DNA of 5,517 nt from Thiotrichaceae bacterium. Its GTDB lineage: Bacteria; Pseudomonadota; Gammaproteobacteria; Thiotrichales; Thiotrichaceae. The first letter of the stretch is position 1. Each line of letters starts with the position of its first letter. The translations under genes and the position numbers were made by a program. The notes under the pieces are model-generated. The model was not told where the DNA came from. It worked only from the letters and a program-made list of their open reading frames with translations, and did no database searches. Shown here piece by piece: positions 1 through 5,377 of this stretch. The stretch is taken from assembly GCA_024762625.1 (NCBI GenBank), contig JANTHA010000151.1, forward strand, positions 1 through 5,517, written 5' to 3'.

Positions 1-1
1 T

Positions 2-49
2 ATGATGGCGTTGGTTAACAAACTGTATGAAGAAGTAATTGAAAAATAG
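2..49 (+). CDS. C-terminal end of an unidentified protein (partial)
   Basis: An open frame enters from the left edge and ends at TAG (47-49). It gives the tail MMALVNKLYEEVIEK, an amphipathic, charged, probably helical C-terminus. The stretch is too short for family assignment. The first ATG need not be a start, because the frame is open to the window edge. The T10 tail of a minus-strand terminator begins two bases after the stop, which supports this being a real gene end facing a convergent neighbour. In beta-proteobacteria a prolyl-tRNA synthetase gene often sits beside an SLT transglycosylase, so proS is one candidate. That is recollection of gene order, not something the 15 residues show. 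Confidence 0.5.
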   Translation: MMALVNKLYEEVIEK

Positions 50-50
50 T

Positions 51-81
51 AAAAAAAAAAGGGATCGTCATGGACGATCCC
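51..81 (-). terminator. Rho-independent terminator for minus-strand transcription
   Basis: A perfect 9-bp stem (GGGATCGTC at 61-69 with GACGATCCC at 73-81) closes a 3-base loop. On the minus strand it is followed directly by ten U residues (A51-A60 on the plus strand). There is no T tract on its plus-strand side, so it works in the minus direction. It is the first strong terminator downstream of the transglycosylase gene and would leave that mRNA a 3' UTR of about 230 nt. Confidence 0.88.
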
Positions 82-122
82 TGATATGCAAATATCAAAT
101 CCTTATGAGTATCTGCAAGGAC

Positions 123-152
123 ATGTACTGGAAAGGGGGGAAACCAGTACAT
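123..152. repeat. Inverted repeat / stem-loop with homopolymer G6/C6 loop
   Basis: ATGTACTGG (123-131) and CCAGTACAT (144-152) are exact reverse complements, giving a 9-bp stem. The loop is AAAGGGGGGAAA on the plus strand and UUUCCCCCCUUU on the minus strand. Neither strand has a T tract right after it, so it is not a terminator. It lies in the non-coding region between two convergent genes, where it would form in either transcript. Confidence 0.75.
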
Positions 153-183
153 ATGTAAAGATATTAATGCCTGCCTTTCTATT

Positions 184-216
184 GCGCCAACAGTTCCGGA
201 AGTATGGCGCCTTTTT
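184..216 (+). terminator. Rho-independent terminator for plus-strand transcription
   Basis: GCGCCA (184-189) pairs with TGGCGC (205-210) around a 15-base loop that contains the self-complementary TTCCGGAA. A C and five T residues follow on the plus strand. It would end transcripts of the partial gene at 2-49, about 165 nt past its stop codon. It lies beyond the minus-strand terminator, so the two convergent transcripts should overlap. Confidence 0.65.
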
Positions 217-220
217 AGTG

Positions 221-276
221 ATAACAGGTTAATGATAACAGCTTGCTGTTAACAGATTGATATAAACAGGGGTTGC
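221..276. repeat. Degenerate 14-bp tandem array, four units
   Basis: AACAG starts at 223, 237, 251 and 265, an exact 14-base step. The units are ATAACAGGTTAATG, ATAACAGCTTGCTG, TTAACAGATTGATA and TAAACAGGGGTTGC. The AACAG core is constant, the two bases before it are A/T, and the rest is loosely T/G-rich. Units 2 and 3 also form a small hairpin (TAACAG 236-241 with CTGTTA 246-251) and the palindrome CTGTTAACAG (246-255). The array lies just after the stop codon of the minus-strand transglycosylase. Its function is unknown; it could be a decayed repeat or a protein-binding array. Confidence 0.5.
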
Positions 277-284
277 CTAGTATT

Positions 285-1211
285 TTAATTACTCAGAAGG
301 TCATTCTGTGAACCAGATAAAGAAGCCAGTTTGATGCGTACTGGTTTGACAATGCCAACCGCCTTTAAGCGTTTGTATTCCCCATAAACCTTTTTCACAT
401 AGTGACGGGTTTCAGCAAAAGGTGGAATCCCGCGGTATTTATTAACGTTTCCTGGTCCTGCATTATAAGCGGCAATTGCGAGCTTTGGGTTGCCTTCAAA
501 CATCTCCAGCATTTGAGCAATATATTTAATGCCGCCCTGAATATTATGTTCCGGATTCCAGGGGTCTGTGATTCTGAGTTCAAGCGCTGTCTGTGGCATC
601 AGCTGCATTAAACCGATAGCGCCTACGCGAGAATGCGCGCCTTCATTAAAACACGATTCCTGGCGAACAATCGCATGGATCAGTTCGGCGTCAACGCCAT
701 AGATTTGTGAATAAATTTCGATTGTTTTACGATATTTACGCGCCTGGCTAGCCAAGTGGGCATTGCTGTTACAGCCCTTTATAATGCCATTGTCCCGACC
801 ATTGGCTTTAACAAGCCTCTTATAAACACGTCGCTTTGCGGAATATTTTTTATGACGGGTGTTTTTTTTATATTTCCTTTTTTTCCAGAACCTTGCATGC
901 TTTTTAGCGTATTGTTTTTTCTTTGGACTGGATTTATAGGCTCCAGTTTTTTTCATTCGGTAAATCTTGACCAAACGGTATCCCTTGCGGTGCATTTTTT
1001 TATCTGAAAGCAAGGTGCCGCCATCGTTTTTAACATACTTATACATATCGGCATGCGCGAAAGAGCCAGGAAACACAGGAAACAATAACATGGCGCAAAT
1101 CATCCATGCGCCAAAAACTGTCAGGCGCATTTTGTTTATTGGGAAAGCATTTGCGCGGCTTGTGGTTTCACGGCTTGCGTCTGTAGAGGAAAGGAAATTT
1201 ATAATTTTCAT
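285..1211 (-). CDS. Secreted SLT-type lytic transglycosylase with Lys/Arg-rich linker
   Basis: This is a predicted peptidoglycan lytic transglycosylase that cleaves MurNAc-GlcNAc bonds in the periplasm. Residues count from the ATG at 1211 (308 aa). About 28-55 form a signal peptide or anchor ending SFAHA. About 56-75 (MYKYVKNDGGTLLSDKK) resemble the short DUF4124 module. About 86-135 are an extremely basic linker, roughly half Lys/Arg with no acidic residue. The SLT domain spans about 155-285, with catalytic Glu185 in RQES, GLMQLMP at 200-206 and AIAAYNAGPGNV near 245-256. The start is uncertain. An in-frame TTG lies at 1220, ATG at 1211, and ATG at 1130 begins a more typical signal peptide (MRLTVFGAWMICAMLL). 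None has a clear Shine-Dalgarno. I kept 1211 as the longest ATG form. The domain call is secure; the particular Mlt family is not. Confidence 0.88.
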   Translation of the reverse strand: MKIINFLSSTDASRETTSRANAFPINKMRLTVFGAWMICAMLLFPVFPGSFAHADMYKYVKNDGGTLLSDKKMHRKGYRLVKIYRMKKTGAYKSSPKKKQYAKKHARFWKKRKYKKNTRHKKYSAKRRVYKRLVKANGRDNGIIKGCNSNAHLASQARKYRKTIEIYSQIYGVDAELIHAIVRQESCFNEGAHSRVGAIGLMQLMPQTALELRITDPWNPEHNIQGGIKYIAQMLEMFEGNPKLAIAAYNAGPGNVNKYRGIPPFAETRHYVKKVYGEYKRLKAVGIVKPVRIKLASLSGSQNDLLSN

Positions 1212-1224
1212 TATGGTCAAGTCT

Positions 1225-1252
1225 ATTATTTTTTATTTATGACTTTTTTCAA
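1225..1252 (-). promoter_or_regulatory. Predicted sigma-70-type promoter of the transglycosylase gene
   Basis: On the minus strand, TTGAAA (1252-1247; five of six matches to the -35 consensus) and AATAAT (1230-1225; five of six to the -10) are 16 bases apart. The start of transcription would fall near 1218. That leaves only about 7 nt before the ATG at 1211, so the mRNA is almost leaderless, or about 88 nt before the ATG at 1130. The region is AT-rich, so chance matches are likely. Confidence 0.45.
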
Positions 1253-1348
1253 AGGGTTGCGGCTAGTTTAGTTTGCCAGCAAGCCGTTGTCTATCTGTAT
1301 AAGACGAATGGTTGTCTCCGGAAGGAGATTCGCAAATTAATAATCAGA

Positions 1349-2155
1349 TCAGTTATTAGCAGAATATTTAAACGGCAACATAAACAGTTTATCAATGCGG
1401 CTATCTGATGGTTTTCTATAGCGTTCAAGTCCCAGCTTCATTTTGGGTATTTCGTCATAAGGCAGCCGCGTCGCTGTCCTGAAAATATAGTCAAATAGCG
1501 GTATAACCACACTATAATTACTGTCCGTGTAGCGTTGTTCACTGGAATGGTGCATACGATGAAAATCAGGCGTGACAATAAACAAGCGTAAAACATTATC
1601 CAGCCAGCGAGGCAAACTAATGTTGCCATGACTGAATAAACTGATTGCGGTGCGCAAAAAATTATACAACGCAATTAAAATGAACGGCGCTCCCAGAGCC
1701 AATAACAATGGAAGCATCAGAATAGCAGAGATAAGTGGTTCAAAAGGATGGTGTCGGTTAGACGTAGTGACATCCATCTCGGTGTCTGTATGGTGGACAG
1801 CATGGATTCGCCACAACAGGGGAATTTGATGAAAAGCCCGGTGAATCCAGTAAGTAACAAATTCTGCGCTTATCAATAACAGAATAAATGCGGGTATGTC
1901 AGACAGCTGGAAATATGTTATCAGTGGCGATTCCGGTTCTAGTCTGGCAACCACCAAAACCAGCGCAAGCGAAAAAAACAGAACCAAAAAATGGTTGAAT
2001 AGCGCCAGTCCGATATTACTCAACCAACGGCCTGTCTGGTTATCTTTTGTATCGCGTCGTGGAATCAGACCCTCAATAATAAACAATACAAGCATACCGC
2101 CAAAAAGAGCGGTAAATTGTATTTCATAGTAATGATTCTGAACAAAGGCGGTCAT
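1349..2155 (-). CDS. Sterol desaturase / fatty acid hydroxylase family membrane protein
   Basis: This is an integral-membrane di-iron oxidoreductase of the fatty acid hydroxylase superfamily, 268 aa. The three histidine boxes that bind the two irons are all present: HRAFH (105-109), HAVHH (118-122) and HRMHH (199-203). Accessory motifs NRHHPFE (133-139) and SHGN (175-178) also fit. Hydrophobic segments lie near 14-31, 46-70, 88-104 and 142-172, leaving the histidines on the cytoplasmic face as usual for the family. Members hydroxylate or desaturate sterols, fatty acids or other lipids; the bacterial substrate cannot be read from sequence. The ATG at 2155 has only a weak ribosome site. It is separated by 128 bp or more from both neighbours, so it is probably transcribed alone. 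The length is normal and nothing is broken. Confidence 0.9.
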   Translation of the reverse strand: MTAFVQNHYYEIQFTALFGGMLVLFIIEGLIPRRDTKDNQTGRWLSNIGLALFNHFLVLFFSLALVLVVARLEPESPLITYFQLSDIPAFILLLISAEFVTYWIHRAFHQIPLLWRIHAVHHTDTEMDVTTSNRHHPFEPLISAILMLPLLLALGAPFILIALYNFLRTAISLFSHGNISLPRWLDNVLRLFIVTPDFHRMHHSSEQRYTDSNYSVVIPLFDYIFRTATRLPYDEIPKMKLGLERYRKPSDSRIDKLFMLPFKYSANN

Positions 2156-2312
2156 TAACTGTATTTTCTATTTCACTACTGTTTTATCATTTTTTTAAGA
2201 ATAACGATGTAATTCATGGTTATTCAAAAAACTTAAAACAAACATGATTTCATGCGCAGAGGTAACTTACTCCATAGAATGAGGCGCACTAGAAACTACC
2301 GATTTAATGTCC

Positions 2313-2328
2313 AAAAACCTGTAACAGG
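2313..2328 (-). terminator. Weak possible terminator after the midcut-type gene
   Basis: Read on the minus strand, CCTG-TTA-CAGG (2328-2318) is followed at once by five U residues (A2313-A2317 on the plus strand), 10 bases after the stop codon of the gene at 2338. The position and U run are right, but a 4-bp stem is short for an intrinsic terminator. Confidence 0.35.
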
Positions 2329-2337
2329 AATCGTTTA

Positions 2338-2919
2338 TTAATTTTCATCTGGAGAATACGTACAATCAATAACACAGTTTTCGCCATGTTGAACTGTCAT
2401 TCCTTCTTTACATCTTATGGCAGGAGCTTGAGGTGGGTTATCAGGACATAGAGACGGCGTTACAATTACCACTGCCGAGGCAGTGCTACTAGTATCCGTT
2501 GGTAAGGTAATTTTGCTTATTTTTTGCGCTACATTACTGTTATTATTATAAATATTCAAATCAAGCGGAGCAACAGGTAATTGACCTCCTGCAGCTTTCA
2601 TTTCATAACTCATGGCTGCGTAGGCGTCAGAAAATAGTTTCACACTGCCACTCGCAGAAATCAAAGCGCCAACACCCAAGATGGTTATGACAAAATGTTT
2701 TGCTCCAGAGTCTTTTTGTTTAGCGATTCGAAAACTTACCGCCACCAGCAATAAACTCAGGATGATTAACATTGTGCCGCTCAAGGTAGGAATATTCGAC
2801 GCAACAGGCGCATAAACCAGTACGCCGCTTGTTCCTGCAAATACTGATGAAAAAGGCAATAAAGCAAGCAAGAAGGCTAATGGGTACAATAATGATTTTC
2901 GGGAGAAGTATGTTTTCAT
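2338..2919 (-). CDS. Midcut-by-XrtH-type membrane protein with internal IPTL sorting signal
   Basis: This small membrane protein of 193 aa looks like a substrate of exosortase H. Residues 1-28 form a clear signal peptide (basic MKTYFSRK, hydrophobic core, SSVFA cleavage site). A 14-residue linker follows, then IPTLS at 43-47, a hydrophobic helix at about 50-63 and basic RIAKQK at 64-69. That is the tripartite layout of an IPTL-CTERM signal, but it sits in the middle of the protein. A second hydrophobic segment (about 76-92) follows, then about 100 residues of soluble tail with four cysteines (158, 170, 182, 186). This matches what I recall of the NCBI family called midcut-by-XrtH. The usual Trp after IPTL is missing (IPTLSGTM). 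The start at 2919 is chosen over an upstream ATG (2958) because AAGGA lies 7 bases before it. No exosortase gene is in the window. The function is unknown. Confidence 0.8.
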   Translation of the reverse strand: MKTYFSRKSLLYPLAFLLALLPFSSVFAGTSGVLVYAPVASNIPTLSGTMLIILSLLLVAVSFRIAKQKDSGAKHFVITILGVGALISASGSVKLFSDAYAAMSYEMKAAGGQLPVAPLDLNIYNNNSNVAQKISKITLPTDTSSTASAVVIVTPSLCPDNPPQAPAIRCKEGMTVQHGENCVIDCTYSPDEN

Positions 2920-3208
2920 GTTAAAGTCCTTTTTCTTAATAATTTCAAGCAATATCATATAAAAACAAGCGTATTATTTTTACCACAAAAAATGCTCTTT
3001 AGCCAATTATGTGAGTTAATAGGTCACAAATATAATACTTATCTAATACGAGGCTATTCAACATAATGAATCCCATTTAACAACAACAGTCTGGAATACC
3101 CATATATTCGATCCAAGAAATATATAAACTATCTTCAAGCTGTAGTATTCTTCATACCCTATCTAAATTGATACAATCTGTTAAACGCTTTTTTGAGGAT
3201 TTATGACA
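2920..3208. other. Divergent intergenic region between the midcut-type gene and ilvE
   Basis: About 290 AT-rich bases separate the two divergent starts, and both promoters must lie here. The ilvE promoter can be placed; no convincing -35/-10 pair was found for the minus-strand gene beyond a lone TATGAT (2959-2954). A 7-bp AT-only inverted repeat (ATATATT at 3102-3108 with AATATAT at 3119-3125) might be an operator, but this composition makes it weak evidence. I see no leader peptide rich in Ile, Leu or Val, no tRNA and no recognisable riboswitch. Confidence 0.5.
3169..3177 (+). promoter_or_regulatory. Predicted extended -10 promoter for the ilvE operon
   Basis: TG-A-TACAAT (3169-3177) is an extended -10 element with five of six matches to the -10 consensus. 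The -35 region at the usual distance (near 3149-3154, TCTTCA) is poor, as is common for extended -10 promoters. Transcription would begin near 3184 and give a leader of about 25 nt, too short for an attenuator. Confidence 0.5.
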
Positions 3209-4135
3209 ATGTCGATGTCTGACCGCGATGGCCTTATCTGGTTTGATGGTGAAATGGTTCCCTGGCGCGAGGCCAATGTGCATGTTTTGACCCATACGCT
3301 GCACTATGGGATGGGGGTCTTTGAAGGTGTGCGCGCCTACAAAACGGATGCAGGCGCGGCGATTTTTCGCCTCAATGCGCACACCCGGCGTCTGCTCGAT
3401 TCCGCCAAAATCATGAAAATGCCCGTACCCTATTCCCTGGAAGAATTGAACGAGGCGCAAAAAGCGGCGATTCGCGATAACAACCTGGAATCAGGTTACC
3501 TGCGTCCGATGTGTTTTTATGGATCAGAAGGCATGGGGCTGCGCGCCGATAATCTCAAGGTGCATACGATTGTCGCCGCATGGGAATGGGGATCCTATCT
3601 GGGCGCCGACAATATGGAAAAAGGCATCCGCATCAAAACATCCTCTTTTACCCGTCATCATGTCAATATCAGCATGTGCAAGGCCAAGGCCAATGGCCAT
3701 TACATCAATTCGATGCTGGCCTTGCAGGAGGCGCTGACCGATGGTTACGACGAAGCGCTGTTGCTTGATGTCGAGGGCTTTGTCGCCGAAGGCAGTGGCG
3801 AAAATATTTTTGTGGTTCGCGATGGCGTCATTTACACGCCAGATCTGACCTCGGCATTAAATGGCATTACGCGCAACACCATCATGACCCTGGCGGCTGA
3901 TCTTGGCTACAAACTGGTTGAAAAGCGCATCACGCGCGATGAAGTGTATATCGCCGATGAAGCGTTCTTTAGCGGCACCGCCGCCGAAGTTACGCCTATC
4001 CGGGAACTGGATAACCGGCCGATTGGCGCCGGCGAGCGTGGCCCAATCACAAAAGAACTGCAATCCCTTTACTTCGATGTTGTTCACGGTAAAGTCGAAA
4101 AGTACCGTGAATGGCTAACGCCGGTTGCAAATTAA
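3209..4135 (+). CDS. ilvE: Branched-chain-amino-acid aminotransferase
   Basis: This is a PLP-dependent aminotransferase of fold type IV. It performs the last step of valine, leucine and isoleucine synthesis by moving an amino group from glutamate to the 2-keto acid, in the cytoplasm. The protein is 308 aa, close to the roughly 309 of E. coli IlvE. The N-terminus (MSMSDRDGLIWFDGEMVPW), the HTLHYGMGVFEGVRAY segment (about 29-44) and the RPMCFYG segment are typical. The PLP-binding lysine is predicted at 160 in KAKANGHYINSML, and EGSGENIF (about 194-201) carries the family glutamate. Three in-frame ATGs occur at 3203, 3209 and 3215. GAGGA at 3195-3199 is only 3 bases from the first but 9 from the second, and the second gives the usual MSM start. 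It is the first gene of the likely operon and has visibly higher GC than the minus-strand genes. Confidence 0.95.
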   Translation: MSMSDRDGLIWFDGEMVPWREANVHVLTHTLHYGMGVFEGVRAYKTDAGAAIFRLNAHTRRLLDSAKIMKMPVPYSLEELNEAQKAAIRDNNLESGYLRPMCFYGSEGMGLRADNLKVHTIVAAWEWGSYLGADNMEKGIRIKTSSFTRHHVNISMCKAKANGHYINSMLALQEALTDGYDEALLLDVEGFVAEGSGENIFVVRDGVIYTPDLTSALNGITRNTIMTLAADLGYKLVEKRITRDEVYIADEAFFSGTAAEVTPIRELDNRPIGAGERGPITKELQSLYFDVVHGKVEKYREWLTPVAN

Positions 4136-4166
4136 CAAGTTTGAATTCATTTATCAGGATCGCGAT

Positions 4167-4403
4167 ATGGCAAACGATAGTAAACTAACCCAGATCAACA
4201 ACAACGACAAAGAATCGGATTATAAAAAACTCAACATCACCAATGAGGTGGCTATCACCCGAAGTGATCTGCCTTTGCATTGCCCAACCAATGTGAGCGC
4301 TTTATGGTGCGCGCATCCTAAAGTTTATCTCCCCATTGAGGATTCCAAAAACGGTACGGTTCGCTGCCCATATTGCGGAACGCTTTATCGCTTGAAGGGT
4401 TAA
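4167..4403 (+). CDS. zf-CHCC zinc-finger domain protein
   Basis: This is a small 78-aa protein whose C-terminal half is a zf-CHCC domain. The probable zinc ligands are Cys39, His50, Cys67 and Cys70, in LHCP, CAHPKVYLP and RCPYCGTLYRL. The same fold occurs in the NDUFS6 subunit of mitochondrial complex I, but the role of the free-standing bacterial protein is not established. The first 30 or so residues are polar, Asn/Asp/Lys-rich and probably disordered. The ATG at 4167 has CAGGA seven bases upstream. An upstream in-frame ATG at 4125 lies inside the end of ilvE and has no family support. An extra Cys48 (LWCAHP) sits next to the ligand His. It starts 31 bp after ilvE and ends 29 bp before lpxL with no terminator visible, so it is probably co-transcribed with both. 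Confidence 0.9.
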   Translation: MANDSKLTQINNNDKESDYKKLNITNEVAITRSDLPLHCPTNVSALWCAHPKVYLPIEDSKNGTVRCPYCGTLYRLKG

Positions 4404-4432
4404 GCCGATTATTTGTTAACAAGGCTCACACC

Positions 4433-5377
4433 ATGCCTCGCAAATTTTATCATCCGCGCTATTGGCCCACCTGGTTCGGCATTGCAATATTGCGTTTGAT
4501 TGTGTTGCTCCCCTGGCGCTGGCAAATGGCGATTGGCAAAGGGCTTGGCGAGCTATTATATATCTCCCTGCCCAAACGTCGTAAAATCAGCGACATCAAC
4601 CTGCGCATCGCCTTTCCGGAATTGAATGAAAAACAGCGCCGTGAACTCAACCACAAGCACTTTGTTTCGCTCGGAAGGGGCTTGATAGAAGCAGCACTCG
4701 GATGGTGGGGTTCCGAAGATAAAATCAAACGTCTATCCCATGTTGAAAATCTTCATTACCTTGAAGACGCCTTAAAGGAAGGCCCTGTGATTCTGCTAGG
4801 CGCGCATTTTTCCAGTCTTGAAGTGGGCGGCCGGATGCTGGCGCAACATATGCCCCTGCATGTGGTTTATCGTCCACACCAGAATGAATTAATCGAATAC
4901 CTGGTGGCGCTTGGCCGCGATAAACGCTATGGCAAGGCGATACCCAAAACCCGCATGCGCGATATGATCAAAAGCATCAAGGCTGGCTTTCCAACCTGGT
5001 ATGCGACGGATCAGAATTACCGCGGCAAAGGCAGTATTCCGGCGCTTTTTTTTGGCGTAGAAGCGCCAACCAATCCGGGTACGGCAAGGCTGGCGAAAAT
5101 GACAAGGGCCAAAGTTCTGCCCTGCATTACAGTGCGCCTGCTGGATGACCAGGAAGAACGCAAAGGTTATCTGATCCGGGCGCTGCCGCCGCTGGATAAC
5201 TTCCCCAGCGATGATGCCGCAAAAGACACCCTTCGCCTCAACCGGATCCTCGAAGATCTGATTCGTGAGTTTCCCGATCAGTATCTCTGGACGCACAAAC
5301 GATACAAACGATACGATTCAGAGAAAGGCGATTTCTATCGCGATTTTGCAATCAAGGAACAACCGGGCCGCTCATGA
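4433..5377 (+). CDS. lpxL: LpxL/HtrB-type lipid A biosynthesis acyltransferase
   Basis: This inner-membrane enzyme adds a secondary acyl chain to Kdo-lipid A on the cytoplasmic face, using acyl-ACP. The protein has 314 aa (E. coli LpxL 306). It opens with HPRYWPTWFGIAILRL, typical of LpxL, and has one membrane segment at about 14-29. The catalytic HX4E pair is His125 and Glu130 in GAHFSSLE. YRPHQN follows at about 146-151, and DQNYRGKGSIPALFFG starts at Asp193. The end motif PDQYLWTHKRYK (about 281-292) is also family-typical. The ATG at 4433 has AAGG eight bases upstream. An earlier in-frame ATG at 4373 would overlap the zinc-finger gene and add residues the family lacks. It overlaps lptF by 4 bp (ATGA), which points to translational coupling of lipid A acylation with LPS export. 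Whether it adds laurate or another acyl chain cannot be seen. Confidence 0.92.
   Translation: MPRKFYHPRYWPTWFGIAILRLIVLLPWRWQMAIGKGLGELLYISLPKRRKISDINLRIAFPELNEKQRRELNHKHFVSLGRGLIEAALGWWGSEDKIKRLSHVENLHYLEDALKEGPVILLGAHFSSLEVGGRMLAQHMPLHVVYRPHQNELIEYLVALGRDKRYGKAIPKTRMRDMIKSIKAGFPTWYATDQNYRGKGSIPALFFGVEAPTNPGTARLAKMTRAKVLPCITVRLLDDQEERKGYLIRALPPLDNFPSDDAAKDTLRLNRILEDLIREFPDQYLWTHKRYKRYDSEKGDFYRDFAIKEQPGRS

Larger units (their letters stand above)
51..200 (-). ncRNA. Candidate minus-strand small RNA or structured 3' UTR
   Basis: Read on the minus strand, this stretch ends in a strong hairpin with a U10 tail, the 3' end typical of Hfq-dependent sRNAs. Upstream of it are two more hairpins. One has a 9-bp stem (152-144 with 131-123) and the 12-base loop UUUCCCCCCUUU. 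The other is a 6-bp stem (97-92 with 87-82). The C-rich loop could in principle pair with Shine-Dalgarno sequences. I saw no convincing promoter of its own, so it could be the 3' UTR of the transglycosylase mRNA or be processed from it. It matches no RNA family I recognise, and the 5' boundary given is a guess. Confidence 0.3.

Noticed and set aside
135..140. G-quadruplex
   Set aside because: There is a single G6 run with no further G tracts nearby, so an intramolecular quadruplex is not supported.
50..216. RsmY/CsrB-like plus-strand sRNA that sequesters CsrA
   Set aside because: Six GGA triplets occur and one is in a hairpin loop, but only two fit the longer ANGGA pattern, most are not in loops, and no promoter was found.
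221..276. CRISPR-like array
   Set aside because: The units are only 14 bp with no separate spacers, and only five bases are constant.
756..1007. Plus-strand reading frame opposite the transglycosylase
   Set aside because: Its Phe/Leu-rich product is the complement of the Lys-rich linker codons, and there is no ribosome site or family resemblance.
1260..1286. Terminator after the desaturase-family gene
   Set aside because: CGGCT/AGCCG gives only a 5-bp stem with a 17-base loop and no U tract on either strand.
1314..1328. TCTCC-GGAA-GGAGA hairpin as a terminator
   Set aside because: The stem is only five pairs and no T run follows on either strand; it may be chance.
2920..2958. 13-residue N-terminal extension of the midcut-type protein
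   Set aside because: The ATG at 2919 has a good AAGGA at 7 bases and begins a standard signal peptide; the extension (MILLEIIKKKDFN) would bury it.
3066..3080. Leader peptide for ilvE attenuation
   Set aside because: The only small frame is MNPI, lies upstream of the predicted transcript start, and has no run of branched-chain codons.
3152..3460. 102-codon minus-strand frame over the ilvE start
   Set aside because: It is antisense to conserved ilvE codons and covers the ilvE promoter; no Shine-Dalgarno was seen.
4889..5296. 135-codon minus-strand frame within lpxL
   Set aside because: It lies wholly antisense to a well-conserved gene and its product resembles no family.
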